A stretch of DNA of 33,213 bases from a virus: the IMG/VR virus record IMGVR_UViG_3300033993_003275, positions 1 through 33,213 of that record; one strand, 5' to 3'. Positions 17,779-25,413 of this stretch are shown one piece after another; positions within the stretch are counted from its first letter, which is position 1; each line of letters begins with the position of its first letter. The notes beneath the pieces are model-generated. The model saw only the letters and a program-made list of their open reading frames with translations. It ran no database searches and was not told the origin of the DNA. The translations under genes were made by a program, and so were the position numbers.

Positions 17779-18486
17779 ATGCCCATCGGACAACGAGTCG
17801 TCACGCGCTACATCAAGCACCCGGCGGCAGGGTCGGGCTACCTCGCCGATGGAGACCCGCTCGACGCGGGCAGCGCGCACATCGTCCACAGCAACCTCTC
17901 GCACCTGAGCGAGCGCAACATCCGCCTCGTGGCGCACGCGCTCGGCCCCGGCGAGGTCGACTGGCAGGGCGCGTGGTCTGGCGTGATCGACGAGACCCAG
18001 AACGGGGTGAGTGCCGACACCTACGAGCTGATCCCGTGGTACCGCGATCGCACCGCGAAGGCGTTTGGCCCCCTCGCACTATCGATGGCGCGCGTTCAGA
18101 CGGCGCCCGCGGGGCTGGTCCCGCGGAAGGTCCGCGTCGTCGTGCAGGGCACGAAGAGCACGCAGAGCGGGACCACGCTCTACGTCTACGCTGCGCTGAC
18201 CGCGACGTGCGACACGCCGATCCGATCGCTGCGCTACGCCACGGCCACGGCGTCGAAGGCCGCTGGGGGCAGCGACACGCTCTGTGTGTTCGACCTCCTG
18301 CTGACGCCAGAGCTGGTGCGCCCGACGCAGGAGTGGCCCTGCCGCGAGGCGTCGTCGGGCCTCGGGGCGACCGCAGCGATCACTCCCGCGTGGGTGTGGG
18401 TCGGCTGGCGCTCGACCACGACGGCAGCGCCGAGCGGCGATCCGGACACGATCGAGTCCATCAGCGTCTTCGAGGTCTGGGAGTAG
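17779..18486 (+). CDS. Tail-region hypothetical protein
   Basis: This 235-residue protein reads as beta-rich. It contains LVAHALGPGEVDWQGAWSGV, YVYAALTATCDTPIRSLRYA and ending strands IESISVFEVWE. I recognise no family. It has a purine-rich site GGAGACGAG just before its ATG and lies between the hub-like and fibre-like genes, so a tail-tip accessory or fibre-attachment role is likely from context alone. Confidence 0.5.
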   Translation: MPIGQRVVTRYIKHPAAGSGYLADGDPLDAGSAHIVHSNLSHLSERNIRLVAHALGPGEVDWQGAWSGVIDETQNGVSADTYELIPWYRDRTAKAFGPLALSMARVQTAPAGLVPRKVRVVVQGTKSTQSGTTLYVYAALTATCDTPIRSLRYATATASKAAGGSDTLCVFDLLLTPELVRPTQEWPCREASSGLGATAAITPAWVWVGWRSTTTAAPSGDPDTIESISVFEVWE

Positions 18487-18488
18487 CC

Positions 18489-19637
18489 ATGCCGACACCC
18501 GTCACACAGGCGCCGAGCGCGTTCAGTCTCGATGCCGTCCGCACCGGCGAGCCCGTCAGCGTCGGCACCGTCGCGCGCCTGGCGGAAGAAACTGCGTTCC
18601 TCAACGGCCACAACCTCGTCAAAACCGGCGAGGCTGACGCGCCGCTGCGTCAGACCGGCGCGGGGCGCGTATCGCTCACCGGGCTCGCGTACACGCTGCG
18701 CGTGCCGTACACGCGGTCGAGCGGCGCGCGAGTAGTTCGCATCGCGGTCGAGATCCACGAGAGCAGTGAGATCCTCGACTCACAGGCGATCACCGTGACG
18801 CTGCCGACGGGTGCGACGTGGCTCGATGCCGGTGGGCTCGATGGCACCGCCACGTTCTTCAACCCTCCCGTCGGACGCACGACGCCCATGGAGATCGTGG
18901 GTTTCGCGAACGTCAGCGGCGTCACGGCGTCGCTGACGCAGGAGATCGCGGTCGCGACGACGCCCACCTCGAAGGGGTCTGGAGTGCGGCGCGTGACGGT
19001 TCACGAGTGTCCGCTGTCGTCGCTCGCGGTGTCGTCGTCGGAGCCCGGCTGGGACGCAGCCGCGACGCGCTCGGGGCGCCCGGTGATCGACGGCGGCTCA
19101 GCGTCTCCGCGCGGGATGCAGCGGCTGTTCCACCTGCTCGATCAGGCGCGGTCGGCGTGGCGCCAGCACTGGTGTCTGTCGGGCGTCGAGAGCGCCAACG
19201 CGACCACGTCGAACACTCAGACGCCGCACTGGCACCGGCAGAGCGCGACCGAGGGCGAGATCGACTGGCTGCTCAACGCCGCTGTCAACGACCCCAACTG
19301 GTACCTGCAGGTCCGCGACCTTTACGCTGGCACGGCCAGCGCGTGGAAGTTGCGCGTGCGCTACCGCACGTCAAGCGCAGTCGACTGCGAGCTCAAGCTG
19401 TACCATCAGGGCGGGTCGCTCGGCTCCAACACGTTCACTGGCGTCGGCACCGAGGGCAGCACCGCGGTCACTCTGACAGCCACCTCGGGCGCGTGGGCGT
19501 GGACGACGGCTGTCTCGGTGTCGCTCCCGCGCGACGGCACGAACGGGCTGGTGCGGCTGCGTTTGACGGCGAAGGGGCCGGGGTCTGGCGAGCTCTTATC
19601 GATCGCCTGCGTTGACCTGCGAGAGGACGAGGCGTAG
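18489..19637 (+). CDS. Tail-associated structural protein
   Basis: This is a 382-residue protein starting at ATG 18489, two bases after the previous stop. The N-terminal 55 residues include TVARLAEETAFLNGHNLVKT, a helix typical of virion-attachment segments. The rest is beta-rich with Thr/Ser-rich repeats (FTGVGTEGSTAVTLTATSGA, SVSLPRDGTNGLVRLRLTAK), as in carbohydrate-binding or fibre domains. It may be a fibre or tip decoration. A short gap of 65 bases with no other signal than a GGAG ribosome-binding site follows. Confidence 0.5.
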   Translation: MPTPVTQAPSAFSLDAVRTGEPVSVGTVARLAEETAFLNGHNLVKTGEADAPLRQTGAGRVSLTGLAYTLRVPYTRSSGARVVRIAVEIHESSEILDSQAITVTLPTGATWLDAGGLDGTATFFNPPVGRTTPMEIVGFANVSGVTASLTQEIAVATTPTSKGSGVRRVTVHECPLSSLAVSSSEPGWDAAATRSGRPVIDGGSASPRGMQRLFHLLDQARSAWRQHWCLSGVESANATTSNTQTPHWHRQSATEGEIDWLLNAAVNDPNWYLQVRDLYAGTASAWKLRVRYRTSSAVDCELKLYHQGGSLGSNTFTGVGTEGSTAVTLTATSGAWAWTTAVSVSLPRDGTNGLVRLRLTAKGPGSGELLSIACVDLREDEA

Positions 19638-19702
19638 CGTCGGCGGGTCGGCGCCCAGCGGCCCTTGGCTGTGCTCGCGGCGCCAGTAGCTGGAGTCAGC
19701 CA

Positions 19703-20104
19703 GTGGCCGAGAAATCACGTCCCGTAGTCCTCGCGACGACCGTCGCGCTCACCGGCTCGATCGCCGTCGTCGGCAACACGTTCGACACGCGCGACAACGA
19801 GTACATTTCGCTCGTCATCAACTGGGCGAAGGACGCGGCGGAAACGCTGCTCACCGTCGAGGTGCAGGGCACGCTCGACGGGACGACGTGGGCGTCGATC
19901 CCGGTGGTGATCGACGGCTCGGCCACGATCGCCTCGGGCGTGGCAACGGCGGCGCTCGGCGAGCTGCGCTACTCGCGCGACGTGACGGGCGCGTTCCACA
20001 TCCCGCTTGAGCTCAACGGCATCCGCACCCTGCGCGTGCGGGCGTTTAGCGCGTCGGCTGGCGCGCGCGGCACGCTGTCGATCACGGCGGTCGGCGCGTC
20101 GTGA
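19703..20104 (+). CDS. Small beta-rich tail protein
   Basis: The 133-residue protein reads as an all-beta domain (VVLATTVALTGSIAVVGNTF, TLLTVEVQGTLDGTTWASIP, LNGIRTLRVRAFSASAGARG). This strand pattern resembles small phage tail or discoidin-like beta-sandwich domains, but no binding residues can be named. The start is GTG with GGAG eight bases upstream (CTGGAGTCAGCCAGTG). It ends as GTGA into the following fibre-like gene. Confidence 0.5.
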   Translation: MAEKSRPVVLATTVALTGSIAVVGNTFDTRDNEYISLVINWAKDAAETLLTVEVQGTLDGTTWASIPVVIDGSATIASGVATAALGELRYSRDVTGAFHIPLELNGIRTLRVRAFSASAGARGTLSITAVGAS

Positions 20105-20994
20105 GCATCAACTCCTCGACGCCGGGGATCCTCGGCGGCGGCGGTGGCGGCGGCGACGTGCCGGGCACGCGCACCATCACCGCAGGCACGGGCCTCACCG
20201 GCGGTGGCGACCTGAGCGCCGACCGCACGCTCACGGTTGATTTCGGCACGACTTCGGGCAAGGTCGCGCAGGGCAACGACTCGCGCATCGTCGGCGCGGT
20301 GCAGACCTCGCGCACCATCGCAACGCTCGACCTCTCTGCCGACATCAGCGTCGCCTCGCTCAACACGGCGCTGGGGATCACCGGCACCTCGACGGCGGGC
20401 ACGCGCCTCGCGGCACCGGACACGGGCTGGACGGATCAGCAGACCAACGGGACGATCAGCCGAAGCTCGTCAGTCCACACGTTCAGCAACAGCGCCAACA
20501 GCTTCGTCCGCGAGCGGCGGTTGACGATCTCGACTGCGGAGTGTCCCGCGGTCGAGTTCATCGGGCGCTTCGACGTGACGAGCGGCGCACCCGCGACCGA
20601 CTGGTATTCCGCGCTTTCCCTCGGCAGCAACGGCGACAGCTACGGCTACCTTGTGCAGGTCGATCGTCTCGGGAGCGTGGGGCTCTATCAAGCGCACGGC
20701 AGCGGATACAGCCTCGTGGCGACCTCCGGCGCGATCAGCGTGACGGCGGGCAACTGGCTGCGCATCATCGTGACGCCGAGCTACGCTTCGGCATCGTGGG
20801 GCGCTGACACCGGCGGCTCGACCCCGCCGACGACGTGGACGACAACGTCCACTGTCGCGACCACGCTGACCTCGCTCTCTGGCGGCTACCTCACGCACCT
20901 CAGCGTGCGCGCAGGGCGCGCCAACGTCGGCAGCGGAACGTTCACGACGCGGTGGCGCGACCTGCAGTACCGCATCCTCGGAGTGGCACCATGA
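20101..20994 (+). CDS. Tail-fibre-like protein
   Basis: This 297-residue protein has an N-terminal anchor MSINSSTPGILGGGGGGG and then TITAGTGLTGGGDLSADRTL, a signature common in tail fibres and collar spikes. A variable beta-rich C-terminal domain follows (YSALSLGSNGDSYGYLVQVD and RIIVTPSYASASWGADTGG), likely the receptor-facing portion. Its first 16 residues are nearly identical to those of the protein at 21197. GTG overlaps the preceding stop, and its end shares ATGA with the next gene. Confidence 0.65.
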   Translation: MSINSSTPGILGGGGGGGDVPGTRTITAGTGLTGGGDLSADRTLTVDFGTTSGKVAQGNDSRIVGAVQTSRTIATLDLSADISVASLNTALGITGTSTAGTRLAAPDTGWTDQQTNGTISRSSSVHTFSNSANSFVRERRLTISTAECPAVEFIGRFDVTSGAPATDWYSALSLGSNGDSYGYLVQVDRLGSVGLYQAHGSGYSLVATSGAISVTAGNWLRIIVTPSYASASWGADTGGSTPPTTWTTTSTVATTLTSLSGGYLTHLSVRAGRANVGSGTFTTRWRDLQYRILGVAP

Positions 20995-21200
20995 CGATCC
21001 TCGGCACACAGGTCCGCTACTACTCAATCGCGGAGCCGACGACGCCGCGCGTGGCGATCGTCACCGAGACCAGCGACGAGAACCTCGACCTCCCCGTCGA
21101 CACCGTCGCGCTCTGCGTGCTCAACCCCTCATACGTGACGATCGTCTCGCGCGCCGAGCGGAGCGACGTGCCCGCGCCGGGATGCTGGGTGATGCCATGA
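20991..21200 (+). CDS. Small tail-fibre-region protein
   Basis: This 69-residue protein starts at ATG 20991 within the ATGA overlap and ends in the ATGA overlap with the next fibre-like gene. It reads as beta-rich (TQVRYYSIAEPTTPRVAIVT, VDTVALCVLNPSYVTIVSRA). I recognise no family. Sitting between two fibre paralogs with both junctions overlapping suggests a fibre accessory or assembly role. Confidence 0.55.
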   Translation: MTILGTQVRYYSIAEPTTPRVAIVTETSDENLDLPVDTVALCVLNPSYVTIVSRAERSDVPAPGCWVMP

Positions 21201-21946
21201 GCATCAACACCTCATCCCCCGGCATTCTCGGCGGCGGCGGCGGCGCGCCCACTGGCGATCAGGTGTGGGAGGGCCTCGGTGACGCGCTCGCCGACGACCC
21301 GACGCGCATCACCGAGCTCAACGCTACGCTCGCGCTCACTCTCATGGAACAGGTGACGCTCACCGCATGGACGGAGGGCACGGCAACCGGCGGCGCTTCC
21401 GTCTCGCAGGGCACGTCTCCCTCGCGGCTGTCTTTCGCCGTGCCAGCAAGCGCCGCCGGGGCGCAGTCGGTGACGCGCACGGACCTCCTGCCGGGAGCGT
21501 CGCAGTGGGACGTGGCGGTGCGAGTGCAGGTGCTCACCGGCGACGGCAGCGCGCAGACGCGCGTGCGCCTCGTCGCGGGCGTCGGCGCGAGCGACAACGT
21601 GACGCTTGAGATCGACACCAACGGGAGCGCGATCAGCTACCGCGTCGCGTCCGCGTCGCCGACGGACATCAGCACGACCACGGGGCCGACCTCGGGGCAG
21701 CGCACCGGCGGGCAGTTGTGGCTGCGCATCCGTGGCAGCGACGCTGGCTACCGCACGCTCTGGGGCGTCGGGAGCGCGGGCGCTCTGCCGACCTCGTGGA
21801 CGGTGGCGCAGTCGCGGTCGAGCGACGCCGCGTCGGCGGTGACGTGGGGCACGCACTGCCAGGTGCTCGTCGGCACGCTCGACACGTCGGTTTCGAGCGG
21901 GCTCACGGTCGACGTGCTCGACGTGCAGGCGGCGAGGTCGCTGTGA
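21197..21946 (+). CDS. Second tail-fibre-like protein
   Basis: This 249-residue protein starts at ATG 21197 with MSINTSSPGILGGGGG, matching the N-terminus of the protein at 20101, so both probably attach to the same tip site. The rest differs: a helix (DQVWEGLGDALADDPTRITE) and a beta-rich C-terminal domain with DVAVRVQVLTGDGSAQTRVR, SYRVASASPTDISTTT and LWLRIRGSDAGYRTLWGV, a concanavalin-like pattern. It may be a receptor-binding or tip protein. GTGA links it to the receiver-domain gene. Confidence 0.58.
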   Translation: MSINTSSPGILGGGGGAPTGDQVWEGLGDALADDPTRITELNATLALTLMEQVTLTAWTEGTATGGASVSQGTSPSRLSFAVPASAAGAQSVTRTDLLPGASQWDVAVRVQVLTGDGSAQTRVRLVAGVGASDNVTLEIDTNGSAISYRVASASPTDISTTTGPTSGQRTGGQLWLRIRGSDAGYRTLWGVGSAGALPTSWTVAQSRSSDAASAVTWGTHCQVLVGTLDTSVSSGLTVDVLDVQAARSL

Positions 21947-22623
21947 GGCTCCTCGTCATCGAAGACCAGCCCGCGCTGCTGACGATGGTCTCGTCGCTGC
22001 TGCGCGAGGCGGGCCACGACGTCCGAGAGGCATCGACCGTCGCTGCGGCGCTCTCCGCGCTCGACGAGTCGCTCCCCGAGGCGGTGGTGCTCGACCTCGT
22101 CCTCGACGCGCCGTCGGCGGCTCTGCGCGAGCGCCTGCGCGCCGCGAAGCTCCCCGCGCTGCTGGTGTCGGGCGCGCCCGAAGCGGACGCCCGCAACGCC
22201 GCGATCGCCCACGGGTGGGATCTCGTGACCAAGCCCTTCGAGCCCGAGGATCTGCTCGCGCGCGTCGAGCGACTCGCGTCGACGCCACACCGGAGACCGA
22301 CGATGCCGCCGCCCTCCCCGCTCTCCCTGCCCGCTCTGCCGACGGTCGAGCCGCCGACGACGGCGCACGACCCGTGGCGCGACCGCATCCGTGTCCTCGC
22401 AGACCGCGCGATCTACGCGGGCGCCCTCGCAGCGATCGTCTACCTCGCGAAGATCAAGAGCCTCGACGTGGGCACCACCGCGGCGATCCTGCTCGTCGCC
22501 GGTGTGCGCCCTCACAACCTCTTCGAAGCACTGCGCGGCGGCGGCGGCGGCGGCGCGCGCGGCGCGATGGTGCTCCCGCTGCTGCTCGAAAACCTCCGGA
22601 GTGGATCATGGCTCGCGCGCTGA
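21943..22623 (+). CDS. Response-regulator receiver domain fused to a holin-like membrane region
   Basis: This 226-residue protein has a complete receiver domain: acidic pair E7-D8 (LLVIEDQ), phospho-acceptor D51 after VVL, switch residue S76 (LLVSG) and K97 (VTKPFEPEDLL). A proline-rich linker follows (MPPPSPLSLPALP, from residue 121), then a helix and two short hydrophobic segments (AIYAGALAAIVYLAKI about 156-171 and GTTAAILLVAGV about 177-188). A Gly-rich tail and LPLLLENLRS end it. Receiver domains are phosphorylated by histidine kinases; here one is tied to a holin-sized membrane part at the head of the lysis cassette. GTG overlaps the fibre stop. A second in-frame start is described separately. 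Confidence 0.75.
   Translation: MRLLVIEDQPALLTMVSSLLREAGHDVREASTVAAALSALDESLPEAVVLDLVLDAPSAALRERLRAAKLPALLVSGAPEADARNAAIAHGWDLVTKPFEPEDLLARVERLASTPHRRPTMPPPSPLSLPALPTVEPPTTAHDPWRDRIRVLADRAIYAGALAAIVYLAKIKSLDVGTTAAILLVAGVRPHNLFEALRGGGGGGARGAMVLPLLLENLRSGSWLAR
22303..22623 (+). CDS. Possible internal-start product: holin-like part alone
   Basis: The ATG at 22303 is in frame with the receiver-domain ORF at its residue 121. It is preceded by CGGAGACCGACG, so GGAGA lies six bases upstream, a good Shine-Dalgarno spacing. The product of 106 residues would hold only the Pro-rich start, one helix, two short hydrophobic segments and the Gly-rich tail. Dual starts are common in holin/antiholin genes, where the longer form inhibits. 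That role is inference; membrane insertion is plausible but the hydrophobic segments are short. Confidence 0.45.
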   Translation: MPPPSPLSLPALPTVEPPTTAHDPWRDRIRVLADRAIYAGALAAIVYLAKIKSLDVGTTAAILLVAGVRPHNLFEALRGGGGGGARGAMVLPLLLENLRSGSWLAR

Positions 22624-22796
22624 CTCTCGTCGCTCTGTCTCTCTCGCTGGCAGGCTGCGGCTCGACCGCCCTGCAGCTCGCCCTCAAGGCCCTTGAGGTC
22701 GCCATCACGACCGCCCAGGAGGTGCACGCGCACCACCTCGACGGCGGCGTCTGCGAGACGCCCGTGCGCGTCGTCGACGCGGGGGTCGTGGAGTGA
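22608..22796 (+). CDS. Small lipoprotein, possible outer-membrane spanin
   Basis: The 62-residue protein starts with a signal peptide and lipobox: MARALTLVALSLSLAGCGS, with cysteine at residue 17 in LAGC. After acylation a short chain of about 45 residues (ALQLALKALEVAITTAQEVH) would be exposed. Small lipoproteins next to holin and endolysin genes are often o-spanins that join inner and outer membranes at lysis. CGGAG lies eight bases before its ATG. It overlaps the end of the receiver-holin gene and ends as GTGA. A separate inner-membrane spanin partner is not certain. Confidence 0.62.
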   Translation: MARALTLVALSLSLAGCGSTALQLALKALEVAITTAQEVHAHHLDGGVCETPVRVVDAGVVE

Positions 22797-22945
22797 CGCA
22801 GCGCGAGGCTCTCCTCGAGGTCGAGGTCGCAGAGCTCCGCGCGGAGGTCGAGCGGCTGCGGGCGCAGCTCGAGCAGATCGCGCAGTGGGTCGCCCAAGAG
22901 CAAGAGCGCGCCGCGCGGCGCAGGGAGAGCATGACGTGGATCTGA
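22793..22945 (+). CDS. Small coiled-coil protein in the lysis cassette
   Basis: This short 50-residue ORF starts at GTG 22793 (GTGA overlap with the lipoprotein) and ends at TGA 22943-22945, overlapping the amidase start. It is one heptad-rich helix: EALLEVEVAELRAEVERLRA, then QLEQIAQWVAQEQER and a basic tail. No membrane segment is seen. It could pair with the lipoprotein or with the membrane protein at 23637 in a spanin-like bridge; that is inference. Its support is the coupled junctions on both sides and the clean coiled-coil pattern. Confidence 0.55.
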   Translation: MTQREALLEVEVAELRAEVERLRAQLEQIAQWVAQEQERAARRRESMTWI

Positions 22946-23640
22946 TCATCGATGGGCGTCGGCACTCGGTGCCGTGGACCGACGGCGCGACGTGGCAGGA
23001 CGGCGATCCGCGCGTCATGCCAGTGACCGATGGCGTGCGGCGCGCGGCGTCGAAGGTCCGCGCGATCTGCCTGCACACCACCCGCGGCGTCGACGGCGCG
23101 AAGATCCGCGACGGCGGGCGCCCGAGCACTCGCGCTGAGGCGCTCGCGCGGTATCAGGCGACGACCGACCGCGAGGTCAGCTGGCACCTCACGATCGACT
23201 CCGATGGGACGGTGCTGCAGCAGGCCGACCTCGGGACGTGGATGGCGTGGCACGCGGGGCACGCGAACGGATGGACCGTGGGCATCGAGCTGGTGCAGCA
23301 CCCCGACTCGCCCGACCTCTGGCGCGCGCAGCTCGACGCTCTCGTCGTGGTCTGCGCGGCGATCTCGGACGCACTGGCGATCCCTCGGCGGGTGCTCGTC
23401 GACGCCACCGGCGCCCCGCTCCTGCGCCCCGTGCGGGCGCTGCTGAGCGAGGCCGCTCGCGGCACCGGCGGCGCCCTGCTCGGCGGGCGGGGCGAGCGGT
23501 GGGGCGGCGTCGTCGGGCACTGTCAGCTCGTCCCGGCGTCGGTGCGCGGCCCCGGCGACCCCGGCCGGGCGCCGTTCGACGCGCTCCTGCAGGCGGGCTG
23601 GATGGGCGTGGCGCTTGGCCCGGACGGCCTGCTGCCGTGA
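22936..23640 (+). CDS. N-acetylmuramoyl-L-alanine amidase (endolysin)
   Basis: The 234-residue protein is a zinc amidase of the Amidase_2 (PGRP-like) family, which cuts the bond between MurNAc and L-Ala in peptidoglycan. Visible signs: AICLHTTRG (H47), SWHLTIDSDGTVLQQADLGT, WHAGHANGWTVGIELVQ (H106/H109, N111), and VVGHCQLVP (H195) followed by GDPG (D208). H47, H195 and D208 are the probable zinc ligands by family comparison. No signal peptide or binding domain is present, so release would depend on the holin. The GTG start is preceded by GGGAGA. Confidence 0.85.
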   Translation: MDLIIDGRRHSVPWTDGATWQDGDPRVMPVTDGVRRAASKVRAICLHTTRGVDGAKIRDGGRPSTRAEALARYQATTDREVSWHLTIDSDGTVLQQADLGTWMAWHAGHANGWTVGIELVQHPDSPDLWRAQLDALVVVCAAISDALAIPRRVLVDATGAPLLRPVRALLSEAARGTGGALLGGRGERWGGVVGHCQLVPASVRGPGDPGRAPFDALLQAGWMGVALGPDGLLP

Positions 23641-24104
23641 GTCGGGCTGAGGTCGCGTTCTTCCTCTCGCTGGTCATGGTCGGGGTCGCGATCGTGCGGT
23701 GGGTGTCCGTCGCGCGTCGACCGACCGCACCGGCGCCGGGCCCTGCCGACCGCGACGAGCCGCAGTGCCGTGCCCGCGGGTGCTCCTCCCCGGCGACCCG
23801 CGCCCTGCCCGAGCTGCGCCCGTGGAGGCCCCTCGCGGGCCTCCTGCCCCGGTGGGAGCCCGAGACGGATCCGGAGGGCGACCCCGCCCTCTGCAGGGCC
23901 CACCACGGGGCGCTTGAGGCCGCTCTCGCGGCGCGCGCGGCGGATGAGCGCGCAGCGACGGAGACGCACTTGGCGACGCGCCACCGCGATCTCGTCGCCT
24001 GGGCGAGCGGTCAGCTCTGCCGGGACCACGGGATCGCGCCCCCGGCCGCGCGTCCAGCCCCCCGGCCGACGGCCGAGACTGAGCCCGCGCCGCCCGTCGA
24101 GTGA
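23637..24104 (+). CDS. Membrane-anchored Cys/His-rich protein of the lysis region
   Basis: This 155-residue protein has one N-terminal membrane helix (AEVAFFLSLVMVGVAIVRWV, residues 4-23). A Pro-rich linker follows, then CRARGC (C44, C49) and LCRAHH (C86, H89, H90), which could form a small treble-clef-like metal site. A helix (ALEAALAARAADERAATETH), C128 and a Pro-rich tail complete it. The topology would suit an inner-membrane spanin or a regulator of lysis, but the metal-site pattern is not typical of spanins. GTGA overlaps on both ends. Confidence 0.55.
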   Translation: MSRAEVAFFLSLVMVGVAIVRWVSVARRPTAPAPGPADRDEPQCRARGCSSPATRALPELRPWRPLAGLLPRWEPETDPEGDPALCRAHHGALEAALAARAADERAATETHLATRHRDLVAWASGQLCRDHGIAPPAARPAPRPTAETEPAPPVE

Positions 24105-24463
24105 GGTGGTCGGCGCCGGTCCTGCGGGCGCTGCTCGGGCTCTCGCGGGCGCCCGCGCAGGCGACGGTTGACGAGCTCGTCGACGCCGCGCGCGACGCGC
24201 ACGTCCCGGCCGCTCTGGTGCTGGCGGTCTGTCAGGTCGAGAGCGGCCTCGGCACTCGCGGGGCGATCCTCTGCGGCTGCGGGGTCGACCGCTCAGTGCG
24301 GGCGCAGGCGCGGTGCGCGGCGGCGACGCTCGCGCACGGGCGGCGGCTGTGTGGCGGGTGGGCTGGATCGCTGCGGCGGTACCGCTACGGCGGGTGCCCG
24401 GCAGCCGACCCCAGGCGCTACGTCCTGCGGGTCGGCGTCTACGGGCGGCGGATGGGGCTCTAG
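24101..24463 (+). CDS. Lytic-transglycosylase-like protein
   Basis: The 120-residue protein contains AAREAH-like helix and VPAALVLAVCQVESGLGTRG, a motif of SLT/goose-lysozyme-type transglycosylases with catalytic Glu at residue 47. Later RRYRYGGCP (about 92-100) resembles the family's AYN-G box and YVLRVGVYGRRM the end helix. It is short for a full SLT domain (usually about 130-150), and six cysteines suggest disulfides or metal. If active it cleaves the glycan strand at lysis or DNA entry. Its TAG stop shares CTAG with the stop of the opposite-strand gene at 24460. Confidence 0.65.
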   Translation: MRWSAPVLRALLGLSRAPAQATVDELVDAARDAHVPAALVLAVCQVESGLGTRGAILCGCGVDRSVRAQARCAAATLAHGRRLCGGWAGSLRRYRYGGCPAADPRRYVLRVGVYGRRMGL

Positions 24464-24663
24464 CAGGCGCGGCGCGCGACGGCGCGGGCCGTCTCCCAGA
24501 GGTCGTCGTCATCGACGGAGCGGCCCGTCGAGTCGAGCACGTCGACCACCTCGAGGTGGGCGGCGACGTACGGCGAGACGAGGCCGCCCTCGGCGGGCAC
24601 CACCTCGCAGTGGGCGATGTAGTCGCGGTCGTCGTGATCGAAAGCGATGTCGTGGGTCGTCAT
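24460..24663 (-). CDS. Small acidic protein, early region
   Basis: The 67-residue acidic protein (MTTHDIAFDHDDRDYIAHCE) has three short strands and a C-terminal helix (DDDLWETARAVARRAC). I recognise no family. The leader GGAGATAGACGACC before its ATG is a variant of the repeated leader in this region. It is the last gene of the unit driven from 25460-25488. Its stop overlaps the stop of the convergent transglycosylase gene. Confidence 0.6.
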   Translation of the reverse strand: MTTHDIAFDHDDRDYIAHCEVVPAEGGLVSPYVAAHLEVVDVLDSTGRSVDDDDLWETARAVARRAC

Positions 24664-24688
24664 GGTCGTCTATCTCCTCAACGCCGCA

Positions 24689-24715
24689 AGCCCCGCCGGT
24701 CACCCGGTCGGGGCT
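24689..24715 (-). other. Stem-loop between early genes
   Basis: AGCCCCG/CGGGGCT plus inner CCGG/CCGG form an 11-bp stem with one bulge. On the transcribed strand the loop is GUGA, a GNRA tetraloop. It lies between the 24748 stop and the 24663 start. No U-run follows, so it is more likely an mRNA processing, stability or attenuation element than a terminator. Confidence 0.65.
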
Positions 24716-24747
24716 GTTGCGTCCGGCGGCTGCCGGTGTCGCGAGGC

Positions 24748-25413
24748 TCAGAACTCCATGATCGTCGCGGCGATCTCAGCCGCGCGCTGCTCTGCAAGGA
24801 ACTCTTCGTAGCTTGCGTTGATCTCGCGCACCATCGCGAGGCACTCGTTGATCGTCGCGATGCGCTCAGCGGCCGTCCGCCCCTTGGATCCGTAGGGAGA
24901 CGCGGCGTCGTGCGCGCGAGAGTGCGCCTTGTTGATCAGCCCCGCGGCGAGGTACGGAGGCCAGGTGTAGAGGTCGAGGCCCATGACGCGCCACTCCTCG
25001 CGACGCGACGAGAAGTCCGCGTGCACCGCACCCTCCTTCCACTCGGCGTCGAGGGTCGCCATCACCGGGGCGATCGCGCGCTTCGCCTCGGCGTTGGCGC
25101 GGTTCGCGGCGCGCCACTCGGCGAGCTCACCGGCGGCGACCCGCTTGGCAGCCTCAGCGACGATCTTCTTCGTGACCCTCGCGAGAACAGTACCCCGGCC
25201 GGTGCAGTCATAGCAGCGAGTGTCGCCGTAGGAGTTGCGGCTGTAGTGCCCGCCGCCGCCGCAGCGGCCGCAGGTCTGAATGTACCCCAGGGCGGCGAGG
25301 CACCGCTCGACGCGGCCCTTCGCATCGCGCTCATCGCGCACGCCCTTGCAGTCGAGGGCGAGAGCGTAGTCCATCCAAGTGGCTTCGGTCTTCGTGGCGG
25401 CGGCGGTCGTCAT
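24748..25413 (-). CDS. Protein with DnaJ-like zinc-finger motifs
   Basis: The 221-residue protein carries two CxxCxGxG motifs, CGRCGGGG and CYDCTGRG, about 20 residues apart (about residues 48-75). They resemble half of the DnaJ cysteine-rich domain and would bind one zinc. The helix-rich rest (KIVAEAAKRVAAGELAEWRA, RTAAERIATINECLAMVREI) is not recognised. The start at 25413 is chosen because the repeated leader GGAGAGACGACC directly precedes it, and the promoter at 25460-25488 lies about 45 bases upstream. Phage homologs of this type are common in early regions of GC-rich phages, function unknown. Confidence 0.7.
   Translation of the reverse strand: MTTAAATKTEATWMDYALALDCKGVRDERDAKGRVERCLAALGYIQTCGRCGGGGHYSRNSYGDTRCYDCTGRGTVLARVTKKIVAEAAKRVAAGELAEWRAANRANAEAKRAIAPVMATLDAEWKEGAVHADFSSRREEWRVMGLDLYTWPPYLAAGLINKAHSRAHDAASPYGSKGRTAAERIATINECLAMVREINASYEEFLAEQRAAEIAATIMEF

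Noticed and set aside
22541-22563. GGC/GCG run as microsatellite or array
   Set aside because: Short polyglycine codon run inside a coding frame, also seen in the tape measure and fibre genes; explained by GC bias.
24689-24715. Stem-loop as rho-independent terminator
   Set aside because: No U-run on either strand after the stem, so it was kept as an unclassified RNA structure.
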